Shown here: positions 53,667-62,418 of the stretch, one piece after another
Numbering within the stretch: the first letter of the stretch is position 1
Layout: every line of letters begins with the position of its first letter
Source of the DNA: UBA4416 sp020846025
GTDB lineage: Bacteria; Bacteroidota; Bacteroidia; B-17B0; Aurantibacillaceae
Assembly: GCA_963169295.1 (NCBI GenBank)
Contig: CAUJDD010000044.1
Span: 19,194-83,193 of the forward strand
DNA length: 64,000 bases
Reading direction: 5' to 3'
Notes under the pieces: generated by a model
The model's input: the letters and a program-made list of their open reading frames with translations, nothing else
Database searches by the model: none
What the model was told of the DNA's origin: nothing
Position numbers and translations under genes: made by a program

Positions 53667-54950
53667 TTAAATGGCTTTCTTAAATAAGTCGATAATTCGC
53701 TCACTTAGGCTCTCTATCGCTACATTATCAATCAACTCTTGAGCAAACGCTTGTAATAAAAGCTTTCGAGCACTATTATCACCAATGCCACGTGCTTTTA
53801 AATAAAACAAGGCCTCTTCATCTACCTTACCTGTTGATGTACCATGGGAACATTTTACATCATCGGCATAAATTTCGAGTTGAGGTTTTGTATTAATAGT
53901 TGCGTCATCGCTCATCAAAATATTTTTACTACTTTGATACGCATTTGTTTTCTGAGCATCTTGTCTTACAAATATTTTCCCATTAAAAACACCAATACTT
54001 TTATCATTAGCAATGCCTTTATAAAGTTCATTACTTTCACAATTTGGTTTTTGATGATCAATTAACGTGTGATTATCAACTAACTGAGTACCGTTTGTAA
54101 CAAATAAACCATTGATGTGTGCTTCGCAATTTTCATCAGCTAAAACAACTTGATGATTATTTCTTACCAACTCACCACTTAAGGTAAACGTGTGATTTTG
54201 ATAATTAGCATAACGATGTACTTTTACTTGATTGGCATTAACTGAATATGATAGCTTACCTTCATTCTGAAAAGTTACACACTTTAGGTGAGCATTTTCT
54301 TCAATTAACTTTTCACTTACAAAATTGCTAAAGATTTTTTGAGTGCCCTTGTTTACAAAGCTTTCGATAATTTGAGCTTGAGCATTGGCTTGTGCGTAGA
54401 TAAAATTACGAGTGTTGACTACCGCTATTGTTTGGTTATTATTTATATAAATAATATGAATAGGTTTTGATAGCGTGTTATTTTTTTCAATTTGTAAAAA
54501 CAACCCGTTTTGACAAAATGCGGTGTTTAAAGCAATTAAAGCATCACTTTCTGAATTTGCTTGCGAAGCAAGGAGTTGTTTTTCTTGAGCTGTAAGTTCA
54601 GAAAGGTTTTTAATAATAATGCCCTTTTCTGAAACAGCATCGCTTAATTGTTTTTCAAAAACACCATTTGCAACTACCAAGTTATAGGCTTCGGGTAATT
54701 TATAGATTGCAACTGTTGCTTCTGTAATTTTTTGAAAACTTTGTTCTACATTTTTAAACTCTTTGCGAATTACTGCTTCAATGTTACAGTATTTGTAGTC
54801 TTCGTTTTTATTGTTTGGAATTCCTTGCTCTTCTAGTATTCGAATAGCCGACATAATTTCTGTGTCGGGCATAAAATCTACTTTTGAAGCTGATTTTTGT
54901 AATTGCTCTAGTAACAATGGCGTAACTGTACTTTTGTTTTCAACCAACAT
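53667..54950 (-). CDS. sufD: Fe-S cluster assembly protein SufD
   Basis: A 427-aa SufBD-family scaffold subunit. The C-terminal core shows the right-handed beta-helix pattern and the family block EIYADDVKCSHGTSTGKVDE with EALFYLKARGI. It partners SufB and SufC in the SufBC2D complex that assembles Fe-S clusters. The N-terminal part is more variable, as usual. It follows sufC by 32 nt. sufS and sufE are not in the window; downstream is fumC. Confidence 0.95.
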   Translation of the reverse strand: MLVENKSTVTPLLLEQLQKSASKVDFMPDTEIMSAIRILEEQGIPNNKNEDYKYCNIEAVIRKEFKNVEQSFQKITEATVAIYKLPEAYNLVVANGVFEKQLSDAVSEKGIIIKNLSELTAQEKQLLASQANSESDALIALNTAFCQNGLFLQIEKNNTLSKPIHIIYINNNQTIAVVNTRNFIYAQANAQAQIIESFVNKGTQKIFSNFVSEKLIEENAHLKCVTFQNEGKLSYSVNANQVKVHRYANYQNHTFTLSGELVRNNHQVVLADENCEAHINGLFVTNGTQLVDNHTLIDHQKPNCESNELYKGIANDKSIGVFNGKIFVRQDAQKTNAYQSSKNILMSDDATINTKPQLEIYADDVKCSHGTSTGKVDEEALFYLKARGIGDNSARKLLLQAFAQELIDNVAIESLSERIIDLFKKAI

Positions 54951-54982
54951 TATTTCGTATCGTTATAAGTCGTTTATAATTT

Positions 54983-55741
54983 TTATTCTGCTTCTTCGTA
55001 TTGTGCTTTTACCTCATCATAGCCTTTTGCTTCTAATTCTAAGGCCAATTCTTTACCGCCACTTTTTACTATACGTCCTTTGTATAAAATATGTACAAAA
55101 TCGGGTACGATGTAGTCTAATAATCGTTGATAATGCGTAATAACAATGGTAGCATTTTCTTTTGATTTTAATTTATTTACACCATTAGCAACAATACGTA
55201 ACGCATCAATATCTAATCCACTATCGGTTTCGTCTAATATGGCTAACTTAGGTTGTAACATGGCCATTTGAAAAATTTCATTTCTCTTTTTTTCGCCGCC
55301 GCTAAATCCTTCGTTTACACTTCTATTGGCTAATTTAGAGTCGAGTTCTACTAACTTTTGTTTGTCTTTTACCAAAGCCAAAAAATCCTTTGCCGACAGT
55401 TCTTCTTGCTGATGGTAAGCTCTTATTTCGTTTAGTGCGGTACGTAAGAAATTAATATTGCTTACACCCGGAATTTCTACTGGATATTGAAACGCAAGAA
55501 ACAATCCTTCTCTTGCTCTATCTTCGGGAGAAAGATCTAACAAATTTTTACCATTAAACATCACTTCTCCTTCGGTTACTTCGTAATCTTCTCTGCCCGC
55601 AAGCACACTAGATAAAGTAGATTTTCCCGAACCATTTGGTCCCATAATGGCATGTACTTCGCCTGCTTTTACTTCTAAATTAATGCCTTTTAATATTTGT
55701 TTATCGCCTATTGAAGCGTGTAAATTTTTTATTGTAATCAT
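54983..55741 (-). CDS. sufC: Fe-S cluster assembly ATPase SufC
   Basis: A 252-aa ABC-type ATPase. Walker A is GPNGSGKS (34-41, Lys40), the signature motif NEGFSGGEKKRNEI and Walker B LAILDETDSGLDIDAL carry the SufC-typical variants, and the H-loop is VITHYQR. It drives conformational change in SufBC2D. It lies between a T9SS esterase gene (2 nt) and sufD (32 nt); sufC normally follows sufB directly, so the esterase gene is an insertion into the operon. Confidence 0.97.
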   Translation of the reverse strand: MITIKNLHASIGDKQILKGINLEVKAGEVHAIMGPNGSGKSTLSSVLAGREDYEVTEGEVMFNGKNLLDLSPEDRAREGLFLAFQYPVEIPGVSNINFLRTALNEIRAYHQQEELSAKDFLALVKDKQKLVELDSKLANRSVNEGFSGGEKKRNEIFQMAMLQPKLAILDETDSGLDIDALRIVANGVNKLKSKENATIVITHYQRLLDYIVPDFVHILYKGRIVKSGGKELALELEAKGYDEVKAQYEEAE

Positions 55742-55743
55742 AA

Positions 55744-56889
55744 CTAGTTAATTATTATTTTTTGTGTATCAGAGTAGTTGTTCGTTTTAAGATTTATAAA
55801 GTAAATGCCTTTTGCCAAATGCTGGAAGTTAAATTGTTTGGCTTCTTGAGCCGATAATCTAGCTGTATATACAGTATTTCCAAGTACATCTAGCATTTTT
55901 AATTTTATGTCATTTATTAATGATGTGTTTTCTACAGTAAAAGTGCCATAACTTGGATTAGGAAAAACATTAACTACTTGTTTTAAGTTAAGCTCTTGAT
56001 TTAGCCCAGTTGAAATTTTTGGATATAAAAAATCAGTAATTAGCGTAACGGTACTATCTTCATACATGGTATAGTTTGGTAATGTTGTTATCCATGGGCA
56101 ATGAGTAGCGCCATTAAAAAAATATTTAGTATAATTTGTTGCTGTGTGCTGTGCTCTATCCACTATGTTTTGTGCAAATACGAGTGGAATAAACGTATCA
56201 GAAGTGCCATGAACTACCAAAACAGGCTTGTCGTTATTTTCAATAGCTGTGGTGTCTAATATCAACCCACACAAACATAACGTTGCTTTGGTTGTATTAG
56301 AATAACCCGGGTTTCCGCTATTACCAATTGGGTTATTAGGATTAGCCATTGGATAAATAGCCATTTCGGATTGTTTATCAATGTATGCTGCCATCATAGA
56401 TGTAATAGCGCCTGCACTTTCACCACCAATAACTATTTGGTTTGTATCAATGCCATACGTAGTTGCATTTGCTTTAAAAAAACGAATGGCAGCCTTTGTG
56501 TCGTGCATGGCATCGGTCATGGCTCTTCTATCAGAGTTGGAGTTGTATAAATTAAAATTAGGATCTAATCTATAATCAATACTAGCAGCTACGTAGCCTT
56601 TTAAGACTAAGCGGCTTAAAATATTTTTTATATGTAAATATTTTCGAGTACCCGAAGTAAAACCACCACCATGTACATAAATAATAAGTGGTCGTTTGGT
56701 TAACGCATCTCCATTAGGTTGAAAAAAATCTAACTTTAATTGTTCAGGAATCCCCAAGTAGTTATTAGCATTTCCATAAACTATATTGACAATACTATCT
56801 ACTTGTGTAAACTGATTGGTAAGATAGCGTTGCGCCTTAAATTGCAAGCTACATAACAAGAGCGCGATGATAATACCAAAATTTTTCAT
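55744..56889 (-). CDS. T9SS-exported alpha/beta hydrolase (carboxylesterase-like)
   Basis: A 381-aa secreted esterase. Signal peptide 1-20 ends FKAQ. The oxyanion motif HGGG (73-76) and the triad Ser158 (GGESAG), Asp231 (HGTSDTFIP) and His263 (GATHCPW) place it among alpha/beta hydrolases of the carboxylesterase/BD-FAE type. The last 80 residues (VVNVFPNPSYGTFTV to the end) are a type A T9SS sorting domain, so it acts outside the cell, perhaps on acylated glycans or lipids. The gene is wedged between sufB (21 nt) and sufC (2 nt) and would be transcribed with them. No link to Fe-S assembly is apparent. Confidence 0.92.
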   Translation of the reverse strand: MKNFGIIIALLLCSLQFKAQRYLTNQFTQVDSIVNIVYGNANNYLGIPEQLKLDFFQPNGDALTKRPLIIYVHGGGFTSGTRKYLHIKNILSRLVLKGYVAASIDYRLDPNFNLYNSNSDRRAMTDAMHDTKAAIRFFKANATTYGIDTNQIVIGGESAGAITSMMAAYIDKQSEMAIYPMANPNNPIGNSGNPGYSNTTKATLCLCGLILDTTAIENNDKPVLVVHGTSDTFIPLVFAQNIVDRAQHTATNYTKYFFNGATHCPWITTLPNYTMYEDSTVTLITDFLYPKISTGLNQELNLKQVVNVFPNPSYGTFTVENTSLINDIKLKMLDVLGNTVYTARLSAQEAKQFNFQHLAKGIYFINLKTNNYSDTQKIIIN

Positions 56890-56910
56890 AGGTCTTAATT
56901 TATTTTCAAA

Positions 56911-58362
56911 TTATCCAACACTTCCCTCTAGGCTAATGGCTAATAGTTTTTGTGCTTCTACCGCAAACTCCATTGGTAATTTATTTAACACCTCTTTGCA
57001 ATAACCGTTTACAATTAAGCCAATGGCTTTTTCGGTATCTATGCCTCTTTGTTTGCAATAAAATAATTGATCTTCACCAATTTTACTGGTAGTGGCTTCA
57101 TGTTCTACCACTGCCGATTTATCTTTGATTTCGATATAAGGAAAGGTGTGTGCGCCACATTTATCGCCCATTAATAAACTATCGCATTGCGAAAAATTTC
57201 GAGCATTGCTTGCTCCTTTTTTTATTTGAACCAAACCACGGTAACTATTATTACTTTTTCCGGCAGATATTCCTTTTGAAATTATTGTAGAACGGGTGTT
57301 TTTACCAATATGTATCATTTTGGTTCCTGTATCAGCTTGCTGAAAATTATTGGTAACTGCTACCGAGTAAAATTCTCCTACCGAGTTGTTTCCTTTTAAA
57401 ATGACCGAAGGATATTTCCATGTAACCGCAGAACCTGTTTCTACTTGTGTCCAACTTATTTTAGAATTCTCTTCTAGGCACAAGCCTCTTTTGGTTACAA
57501 AATTAAATACCCCTCCTTTTCCCTCTTTATCGCCTGGGTACCAGTTTTGAACGGTGCTGTATTTAACCTCAGCGTTTTTGTGTGTAATAATTTCTACTAC
57601 TGCAGCATGTAATTGATTTTCGTCGCGTTGTGGAGCCGTACATCCTTCTAAGTATGATACATACGAGTCCTCATCGGCAATAATTAATGTGCGCTCAAAC
57701 TGACCTGTACCACTGGCATTAATTCGAAAATAAGTAGATAACTCCATAGGCGAACGAACACCCTTTGGAATATAACAAAACGAACCATCTGTAAATACTG
57801 CCGAATTAAGTGCTGCATAAAAATTATCGGTTGGTGGCACAGCCATGCCCATGTATTTTTTAACTAATTCAGGATGTTCTTGAACAGCCTCGCTAAATGA
57901 GCAAAAGATAATGCCTTTTTCCGCTAAGGTTTCCTTAAAGGTTGTTTTAACCGATACGCTATCAAACACTACATCAACCGCCACATTATTTTGCACACCC
58001 GATAAGCGTTTCTGTTCTTCGAGTGAGATACCTAATTTATTAAAAGTTTTTAAAAGTTCGGGATCTACCTCATCTAAACTGGCCAATTCTTTTTTTGGTT
58101 TTGGAGCCGAGTAATATTTAATATCCTGAAAATTGGGCTTAGGATAGGATACATGTGCCCAATTGGGCTCCACCATATTTTGCCAATTGCGTAAGGCTTT
58201 TAAACGGAACTCCAAAAGCCATTCTGGTTCATTTTTTTTAGCCGAAATAAAACGGATAATTTCTTCATTTAAGCCCTTTGGCGCCTCATCAGCCTCTATA
58301 TTTGTTACAAAGCCCCATTTATACTCATTTTGTATATGTTCTTCTAAGAGTTCGTTTGCCAT
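56911..58362 (-). CDS. sufB: Fe-S cluster assembly protein SufB
   Basis: A 483-aa SufB, the main scaffold of the SufBC2D complex. Conserved blocks are DNFYAALNSAVFTDGSFCYI followed by PKGV, YLEGCTAPQRDENQLHAAVV, and the C-terminal ARNFSQCDSLLMGDKCGAHT with VEHEATTSKIGEDQLFYCKQ. The cysteine in RNFSQCDS is the usual cluster or persulfide site. Full length, cytosolic. First gene of the leftward sufB-esterase-sufC-sufD operon, with a promoter at 58458 and a palindrome at its -33 region. Confidence 0.97.
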   Translation of the reverse strand: MANELLEEHIQNEYKWGFVTNIEADEAPKGLNEEIIRFISAKKNEPEWLLEFRLKALRNWQNMVEPNWAHVSYPKPNFQDIKYYSAPKPKKELASLDEVDPELLKTFNKLGISLEEQKRLSGVQNNVAVDVVFDSVSVKTTFKETLAEKGIIFCSFSEAVQEHPELVKKYMGMAVPPTDNFYAALNSAVFTDGSFCYIPKGVRSPMELSTYFRINASGTGQFERTLIIADEDSYVSYLEGCTAPQRDENQLHAAVVEIITHKNAEVKYSTVQNWYPGDKEGKGGVFNFVTKRGLCLEENSKISWTQVETGSAVTWKYPSVILKGNNSVGEFYSVAVTNNFQQADTGTKMIHIGKNTRSTIISKGISAGKSNNSYRGLVQIKKGASNARNFSQCDSLLMGDKCGAHTFPYIEIKDKSAVVEHEATTSKIGEDQLFYCKQRGIDTEKAIGLIVNGYCKEVLNKLPMEFAVEAQKLLAISLEGSVG

Positions 58363-58457
58363 TTTTATAAAGTATTAGTAAGCTGTATTTATTATTATAC
58401 TATTGATAATCAGTATTTTGTGTATTATTCTTATTTAGATTAATTCTAAAAGGTGTA

Positions 58458-58465
58458 CAAAAATA
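58458..58465 (-). promoter_or_regulatory. promoter of the suf operon
   Basis: TATTTTTG followed by TACACC on the minus strand, with TTTG 20 nt upstream (58486-58489), is a complete Bacteroidetes promoter. The leader to the sufB ATG is about 90 nt. Confidence 0.7.
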
Positions 58466-58487
58466 CCGCTTTTATGGTATCTCTGCA

Positions 58488-58507
58488 AATTATTTTGAGA
58501 AATAATT
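58488..58507. promoter_or_regulatory. palindrome at the -33 region of the suf promoter
   Basis: AATTATTT (58488-58495) and AAATAATT (58500-58507) form a perfect 8-bp inverted repeat around TGAG. It abuts and slightly overlaps the -33 TTTG, a place where a repressor would act. The binding protein (Fur- or Rrf2-like?) cannot be named. Confidence 0.35.
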
Positions 58508-58986
58508 AATTAGGGGTTAAACCCAAATTAGATATTAGAATTTTACTACCTCTTTAAATTACTTCTATTTCAAGCGTTTCCGCGATTTTATTTTTTGACA
58601 TGATACTATCGCCATTATTGTATCATAAAACTTTATGGAATCACCAGATATTATTGAAATTCAAAGTTCATGCAAATTCCACTGTTTGTTTAGGATTTAA
58701 GAAAGTTTGAAATTATCTATTTAAACATGCGTGATATATTTTATTAAATTTGAGATTATCATTATACAAATAAAGTATCATACACATTTAATAAAACACC
58801 AATGGAGAATCGCATAGCGGTTTCATTTGAACAAGATAAATCAATAGTTGTCATCTAATACGAAAGAACTGTTAATTTTTTACAATTACAAATGCGTAAC
58901 TAAAATTCACCGAAAACACTGTATTTTATTGATTAATCAGAGGTTCTTGTATTTTAATTAAAGAATGATTAACTTCGTCAATAAAT
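58508..58986. other. A+T-rich stretch without genes
   Basis: No open frame with a credible start, no tRNA and no clear hairpin was found in these bases upstream of the suf promoter. The base composition is more A+T-rich than the block to its right. Confidence 0.5.
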
Positions 58987-59380
58987 AAGTTATAGCGCAT
59001 AGGGGCGGACATTCCTCCGTAGACAATTCCTCGTAGACAAAAAGCATTTCGCTTCGACAGGCGACTTCTCACACGGGCGACCGCACAGCAGCTCTTTCGG
59101 TTCGACAAGAACATTCAGGTAAAAAGATTTTTAAAATTTTTTGCCGACGCACTTTTTGGCTGGAAGCCATAGTAACAGCTATCGCACGACCTCCTTTTCG
59201 GCTGACACAGCCGTAGGACAGCTATCCCACATTTAACTCAATTTGCTTTTGCAAGAGACAGGCAAAAGCAAAATCAGTTAAATCTCCCACCGCACAGACA
59301 ATATGGTGTGGCGAAGCCACGATTAATGGGCGTGCGCTTCGCGCCATAAAGCCCGCCGGCGGCAGCATGGTATTTTTTAA
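58987..59380. other. structured, G+C-richer non-coding block
   Basis: No credible gene. It opens with GTTATAGC (58989-58996) and GGGGCGGACA, words that recur at the right-end inverted repeats (62545 and 63765). It then holds CGGCTG-ACA-CAGCCG (59199-59213), a direct repeat ACAGCTATC (59175-59183, 59218-59226), a 53-nt hairpin (59231-59283), and three tight hairpins in a row: GTGGC-GAA-GCCAC (59308-59320), GCGC-TTC-GCGC (59334-59344) and the palindrome CCGCCGGCGG (59353-59362). The density of hairpins suggests a mobile or recombination-derived block, possibly a decayed cassette. Confidence 0.5.
59231..59283. repeat. 53-nt two-stem hairpin with CACATTT/AAATCTCCCAC flanks
   Basis: The outer arms ATTTAACT (59231-59238) and AGTTAAAT (59276-59283) and the inner arms TTTGCTTTTGC (59242-59252) and GCAAAAGCAAA (59262-59272) are perfect, with a 9-nt loop. 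The flanks CACATTT (from 59228) and AAATCTCCCAC (59280-59290) recur around a different stem at 62165-62246. Confidence 0.7.
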
Positions 59381-59444
59381 ATAGATAATCCCTTTTCGTA
59401 TATTCGCTAATGCGTTTAATAATAATTAGAATTTTCAGTACTTA

Positions 59445-61676
59445 ATGAGTAAACTATCAAAAATAACATTAAAAAAAACGGCTATAATAGGTACTGTGTT
59501 TTTTTGCGTTTTTATAGTGTTTGTAGTTTTAAGAAATTGGTACAACCCAAAGGAAGCAAATATTACTCATAAAAAATCACTTGAAGTACAACATACAACT
59601 GAAAACAAAAATAAAGATTCGAACCCCTTCACCCAATTTTGGAAATATCATGCTGGTGATAACCTCGAGTGGGCATTACCCACTTATAATGATAATCTTT
59701 GGCAAAGCATTGAGCCAGAATTAAACTTAGACTCAATTCCAAAAGAATTATTTAATGGTATAGGTTGGTTTCGCATTCGATTTTCGATTGATTCTTTGAT
59801 GATAAATAAGTTAACGGCTATTTATTTACACCATTATGGAGCTTCGGAAATTTATTTAGATGGAAATTTAATTATTGCTTTTGGGAAAGTATCCACAGAT
59901 AAAGAAAATGAGAGATCGTTTATCCCTGATCTTCCTGTTGTGTTTTCATTGGGTGACACACTCAAACACATTCTTGCTATTAGATACTCCAATCAATTTT
60001 TTCAAGATAACAAGGAAAAATACGCAGAAGAAATTGCGGGTATAAGATTTTCATACTTGGATCGCCCTTATGAATATATAGTACAGCGATTTCGCACGGA
60101 GGAAATTTGGTTTACCTTTATTTTATTATTCGGTTTTTTTCTTACTTTAAGCCTTACTCATTTTTTACTTTATGTTTTTTATCGGAAGCAAAAGCAAAAT
60201 TTGTATTATTCCATATTTGTGTTTGCTTTTTCAATAATGACAATCACTCCTTATATTTTATCGCATTCTCACTCGGCTTCCGCGTATCTTAAATTGCAAT
60301 TTTATTACATTGTTCCTACCATTTTATTTCTACCCAGTATTGTCGGCTGCTTACACTCCCTTTTTAAACCTTCTTATGCAAAAAGAATATTTATCATAGA
60401 AATAATCTTGGTTGTGGCGGTACTACTTTCAATGTTTATAACAAGCCTACTTGATTACAATGGCATTATTTTAATAATACTTGTTATTTTTACATCAATA
60501 GAATCGATACGTTCTGTTCTCTCAGGGATTATAAATAAAAAACCCGGAGCTAAAATTATTGGAACCGGAGTATTAATTTTCTTCCTTTCCATTCTGATAT
60601 TTATCGTTGTAGCTTCCATTACCTCCAATTTTAATCTTTCGATAGGTAATAGCTCCTCCATATTTTATATAGCTATTGTTATCTTGTCTATTATTAGCAT
60701 TCCTTTGTCAATGAGTATTTATCTTGCTCGCGATTTTGCCTTAACCAATAAAAACCTGCAAAACAAATTGGAAGAGGTAGAAAGTTTATCGACTAAAACA
60801 ATAGCGCAGGAAAAAGAAAAGCAACAAATACTTTCATCACAAAAAGAAACCTTAGAAATACAGGTAATAGAACGAACAGCAGAGGTTGTAAAACAAAAAG
60901 AAATTATTGAAGAAAAAAATAAAGATATAACTGATAGCATTAATTACGCAAAACGAATACAACAAGCAAAATTACCTAAAAAAGAGGAAATTTATTCAGC
61001 CCTTCCACAAAGTTTTGTACTCTTCAAGCCTAAAGACATTGTGAGCGGAGATTTTTATTTCTTTTATAAAACTAAAAAAAATGTTTTTATTGTGGCGGCT
61101 GATTGCACAGGGCATGGAGTGCCGGGCGCATTTATGAGCATGATTGGTTCTGAAAAATTAGAAGACGCCGTCTCGCAAACAACAGATACTTCAGAAATAT
61201 TAAACCTCTTGAATAAAGGAATTAAAACAGCTCTTAAACAATCTGAAAACGATGAATCAACAAGGGACGGGATGGATATAGCTATTTGTTCTATTGACAC
61301 AGAAAATCGAATTGTAAAATACGCAGGGGCAAACAGACCGCTTTGGATTATTCGCCACAAAAATGTGGCCGTTGAAGAAATAAAACCAACAAAAGTAGCC
61401 ATCGGTGGCTTAACAAATGAAAGTCAATATTTCGACACTCACGAATTAAAATTACAACAGGGTGACACCTTTTATATTTTCTCAGACGGCTACGCAGATA
61501 CATTCAGCGGACAAGGCAACAAAAAATTAACGACAAAAAAGTTTAAAGAAATTCTTCTATCCATTCAAGACAAATCAATGCGAGAACAAGAGCAACACTT
61601 AAACAATTTTTTGGAAAATTGGAAGGCAGGAATAGAGCAAATTGACGATATTTTAGTTATCGGTGTGCGGCTGTAA
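59445..61676 (+). CDS. 7TM (DISM-like) SpoIIE-type PP2C phosphatase
   Basis: A 743-aa membrane phosphatase. An N-terminal anchor (about 12-30) precedes an extracytoplasmic beta-sandwich (about 60-205; LYHYGASEIYLDGN-like region), the galactose-binding-like domain of 7TMR-DISM receptors. Seven helices follow (about 218-425), a coiled coil (430-500), then a SpoIIE domain: SINYAKRIQQAKL, PKDIVSGDFYF, ADCTGHGVPGAFMS, DGYADTFSG. The metal-site aspartates are present. It would turn a bound ligand outside the cell into dephosphorylation of a cytosolic partner. It stands alone, flanked by hairpin-rich DNA. A related TPR-SpoIIE gene lies at 47130. Confidence 0.9.
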   Translation: MSKLSKITLKKTAIIGTVFFCVFIVFVVLRNWYNPKEANITHKKSLEVQHTTENKNKDSNPFTQFWKYHAGDNLEWALPTYNDNLWQSIEPELNLDSIPKELFNGIGWFRIRFSIDSLMINKLTAIYLHHYGASEIYLDGNLIIAFGKVSTDKENERSFIPDLPVVFSLGDTLKHILAIRYSNQFFQDNKEKYAEEIAGIRFSYLDRPYEYIVQRFRTEEIWFTFILLFGFFLTLSLTHFLLYVFYRKQKQNLYYSIFVFAFSIMTITPYILSHSHSASAYLKLQFYYIVPTILFLPSIVGCLHSLFKPSYAKRIFIIEIILVVAVLLSMFITSLLDYNGIILIILVIFTSIESIRSVLSGIINKKPGAKIIGTGVLIFFLSILIFIVVASITSNFNLSIGNSSSIFYIAIVILSIISIPLSMSIYLARDFALTNKNLQNKLEEVESLSTKTIAQEKEKQQILSSQKETLEIQVIERTAEVVKQKEIIEEKNKDITDSINYAKRIQQAKLPKKEEIYSALPQSFVLFKPKDIVSGDFYFFYKTKKNVFIVAADCTGHGVPGAFMSMIGSEKLEDAVSQTTDTSEILNLLNKGIKTALKQSENDESTRDGMDIAICSIDTENRIVKYAGANRPLWIIRHKNVAVEEIKPTKVAIGGLTNESQYFDTHELKLQQGDTFYIFSDGYADTFSGQGNKKLTTKKFKEILLSIQDKSMREQEQHLNNFLENWKAGIEQIDDILVIGVRL

Positions 61677-61804
61677 TTTTTTAACTTGGCTTTCTTTCTT
61701 AAAATTTGTACTAATAAAGAAATAAAAGTGGAGACCAGATACCACCGAAAAAACGGGGCGATACTGAAAGGCCATAAGAGTAAGGCAATTTTAAATCAAA
61801 TCAT

Positions 61805-62014
61805 ATGAAAACAATTCTTGCAATTTGCTTATTCTTGACTGTTTTTGGAGCAATGAACTCTGTATTAACTGGAACAGTTGGTAAAGACATTATTCAAATG
61901 ACAATTGGAACAGAAAGAACTATTGGAACAGATTTTTTAAGAATTCTAATAGGACTTTCGGCGATAGTTACAATTGTTTGGGGGCTGAAAAAGCTGTATT
62001 CCACCGCATCATAA
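61805..62014 (+). CDS. small membrane protein of unknown function
   Basis: A 69-aa protein with two hydrophobic helices (about 3-22 and 42-63) separated by a short polar loop (KDIIQMTIGTERTIG). I do not recognise a family. The stop codon (62012-62014) is directly followed by GGTTAAC, the left end of a 114-bp inverted-repeat structure, which is where an ORF would end in an integron cassette. No ribosome-binding site is seen, as normal here. It is probably real because of its coherent topology, but unproven. Confidence 0.5.
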   Translation: MKTILAICLFLTVFGAMNSVLTGTVGKDIIQMTIGTERTIGTDFLRILIGLSAIVTIVWGLKKLYSTAS

Positions 62015-62128
62015 GGTTAACACTAGTTTAAATTGGCGTAATTTTATCACAGGACAACGTTGTACTGTGTTTATAGACCTAAACGCATAGACCTGGGTGC
62101 ATAGACCTGTGTTTTTCAACCGTTAACC
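62015..62128. repeat. attC-like element IR0 (tentative)
   Basis: GGTTAAC (62015-62021) and GTTAACC (62122-62128) form 7-bp outer arms 114 bp end to end, with the AAC/GTT ends of attC R boxes. Because GTTAAC is itself palindromic this is weaker evidence than IR1. ATTGGCG follows at 62032-62038, as in the left inner arm of IR1, but no matching right inner arm was found. Inside lies an imperfect 22-nt palindrome (62048-62069; ACAACGTTGT core). Confidence 0.35.
62072..62108. repeat. three tandem copies of a 14-bp unit
   Basis: ATAGACCT occurs at 62073, 62087 and 62101, exactly 14 bp apart, with variable 5-base fillers (AAACG, GGGTG). It sits inside the loop of IR0. Confidence 0.6.
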
Positions 62129-62167
62129 GCCGACCTGCGTGGACAAAGCAAGACGTACCTGCCGCAC

Positions 62168-62239
62168 ATTTTGCAAGCATTTGTATCGCAATTACATTAA
62201 GGTCTAAAGATTTTTTTGGCGCACAAAAGCTTGCAAAAT
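62168..62239. repeat. hairpin with CACATTT/AAATCTCCCAC flanks, second copy
   Basis: ATTTTGCAAGC (62168-62178) pairs perfectly with GCTTGCAAAAT (62229-62239). The flanks CACATTT (from 62165) and AAATCTCCCAC (62236-62246) match those of the hairpin at 59231, while the stem sequence is different. GCCGACGCA at 62278-62286 also recurs at 59143-59151. The stretch 62129-62418 holds no credible gene. Confidence 0.6.
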
Positions 62240-62418
62240 CTCCCACGCTCCTGTGTGTATCGAACTGTGTGTAAAAAGCCGACGCAAAAAAATTTTAAAA
62301 AGGGGACGGTATTAAAATGACATTCGGAGAGCTGCTTTCCTCCCCTGCAATCACGCAGACAAAAAAAAATGTATGCAGACACGCAACCAGTCGCCTAAGC
62401 TGGGTGCGCCCCTACGAC

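Noticed and set aside
58926..59114. 62-aa open frame on the minus strand
   Set aside because: Arg/Cys-rich product from a hairpin-rich non-coding block, no start signal and no recognisable fold.
58987..59380. Insertion sequence or transposon
   Set aside because: No transposase fragment, no terminal inverted repeats framing the block and no target-site duplication seen.
61687..61774. Arms TGGCTTTC (61687) and GAAAGGCCA (61766) before the small membrane-protein gene, as a further attC-like site
   Set aside because: The arms are short, need a one-base bulge, and there is no GTT/AAC outer pair; too weak to list.
62072..62108. CRISPR-like repeats
   Set aside because: Only three copies of an 8-base core at 14-bp spacing, with no spacers of CRISPR length and no cas genes in the window.
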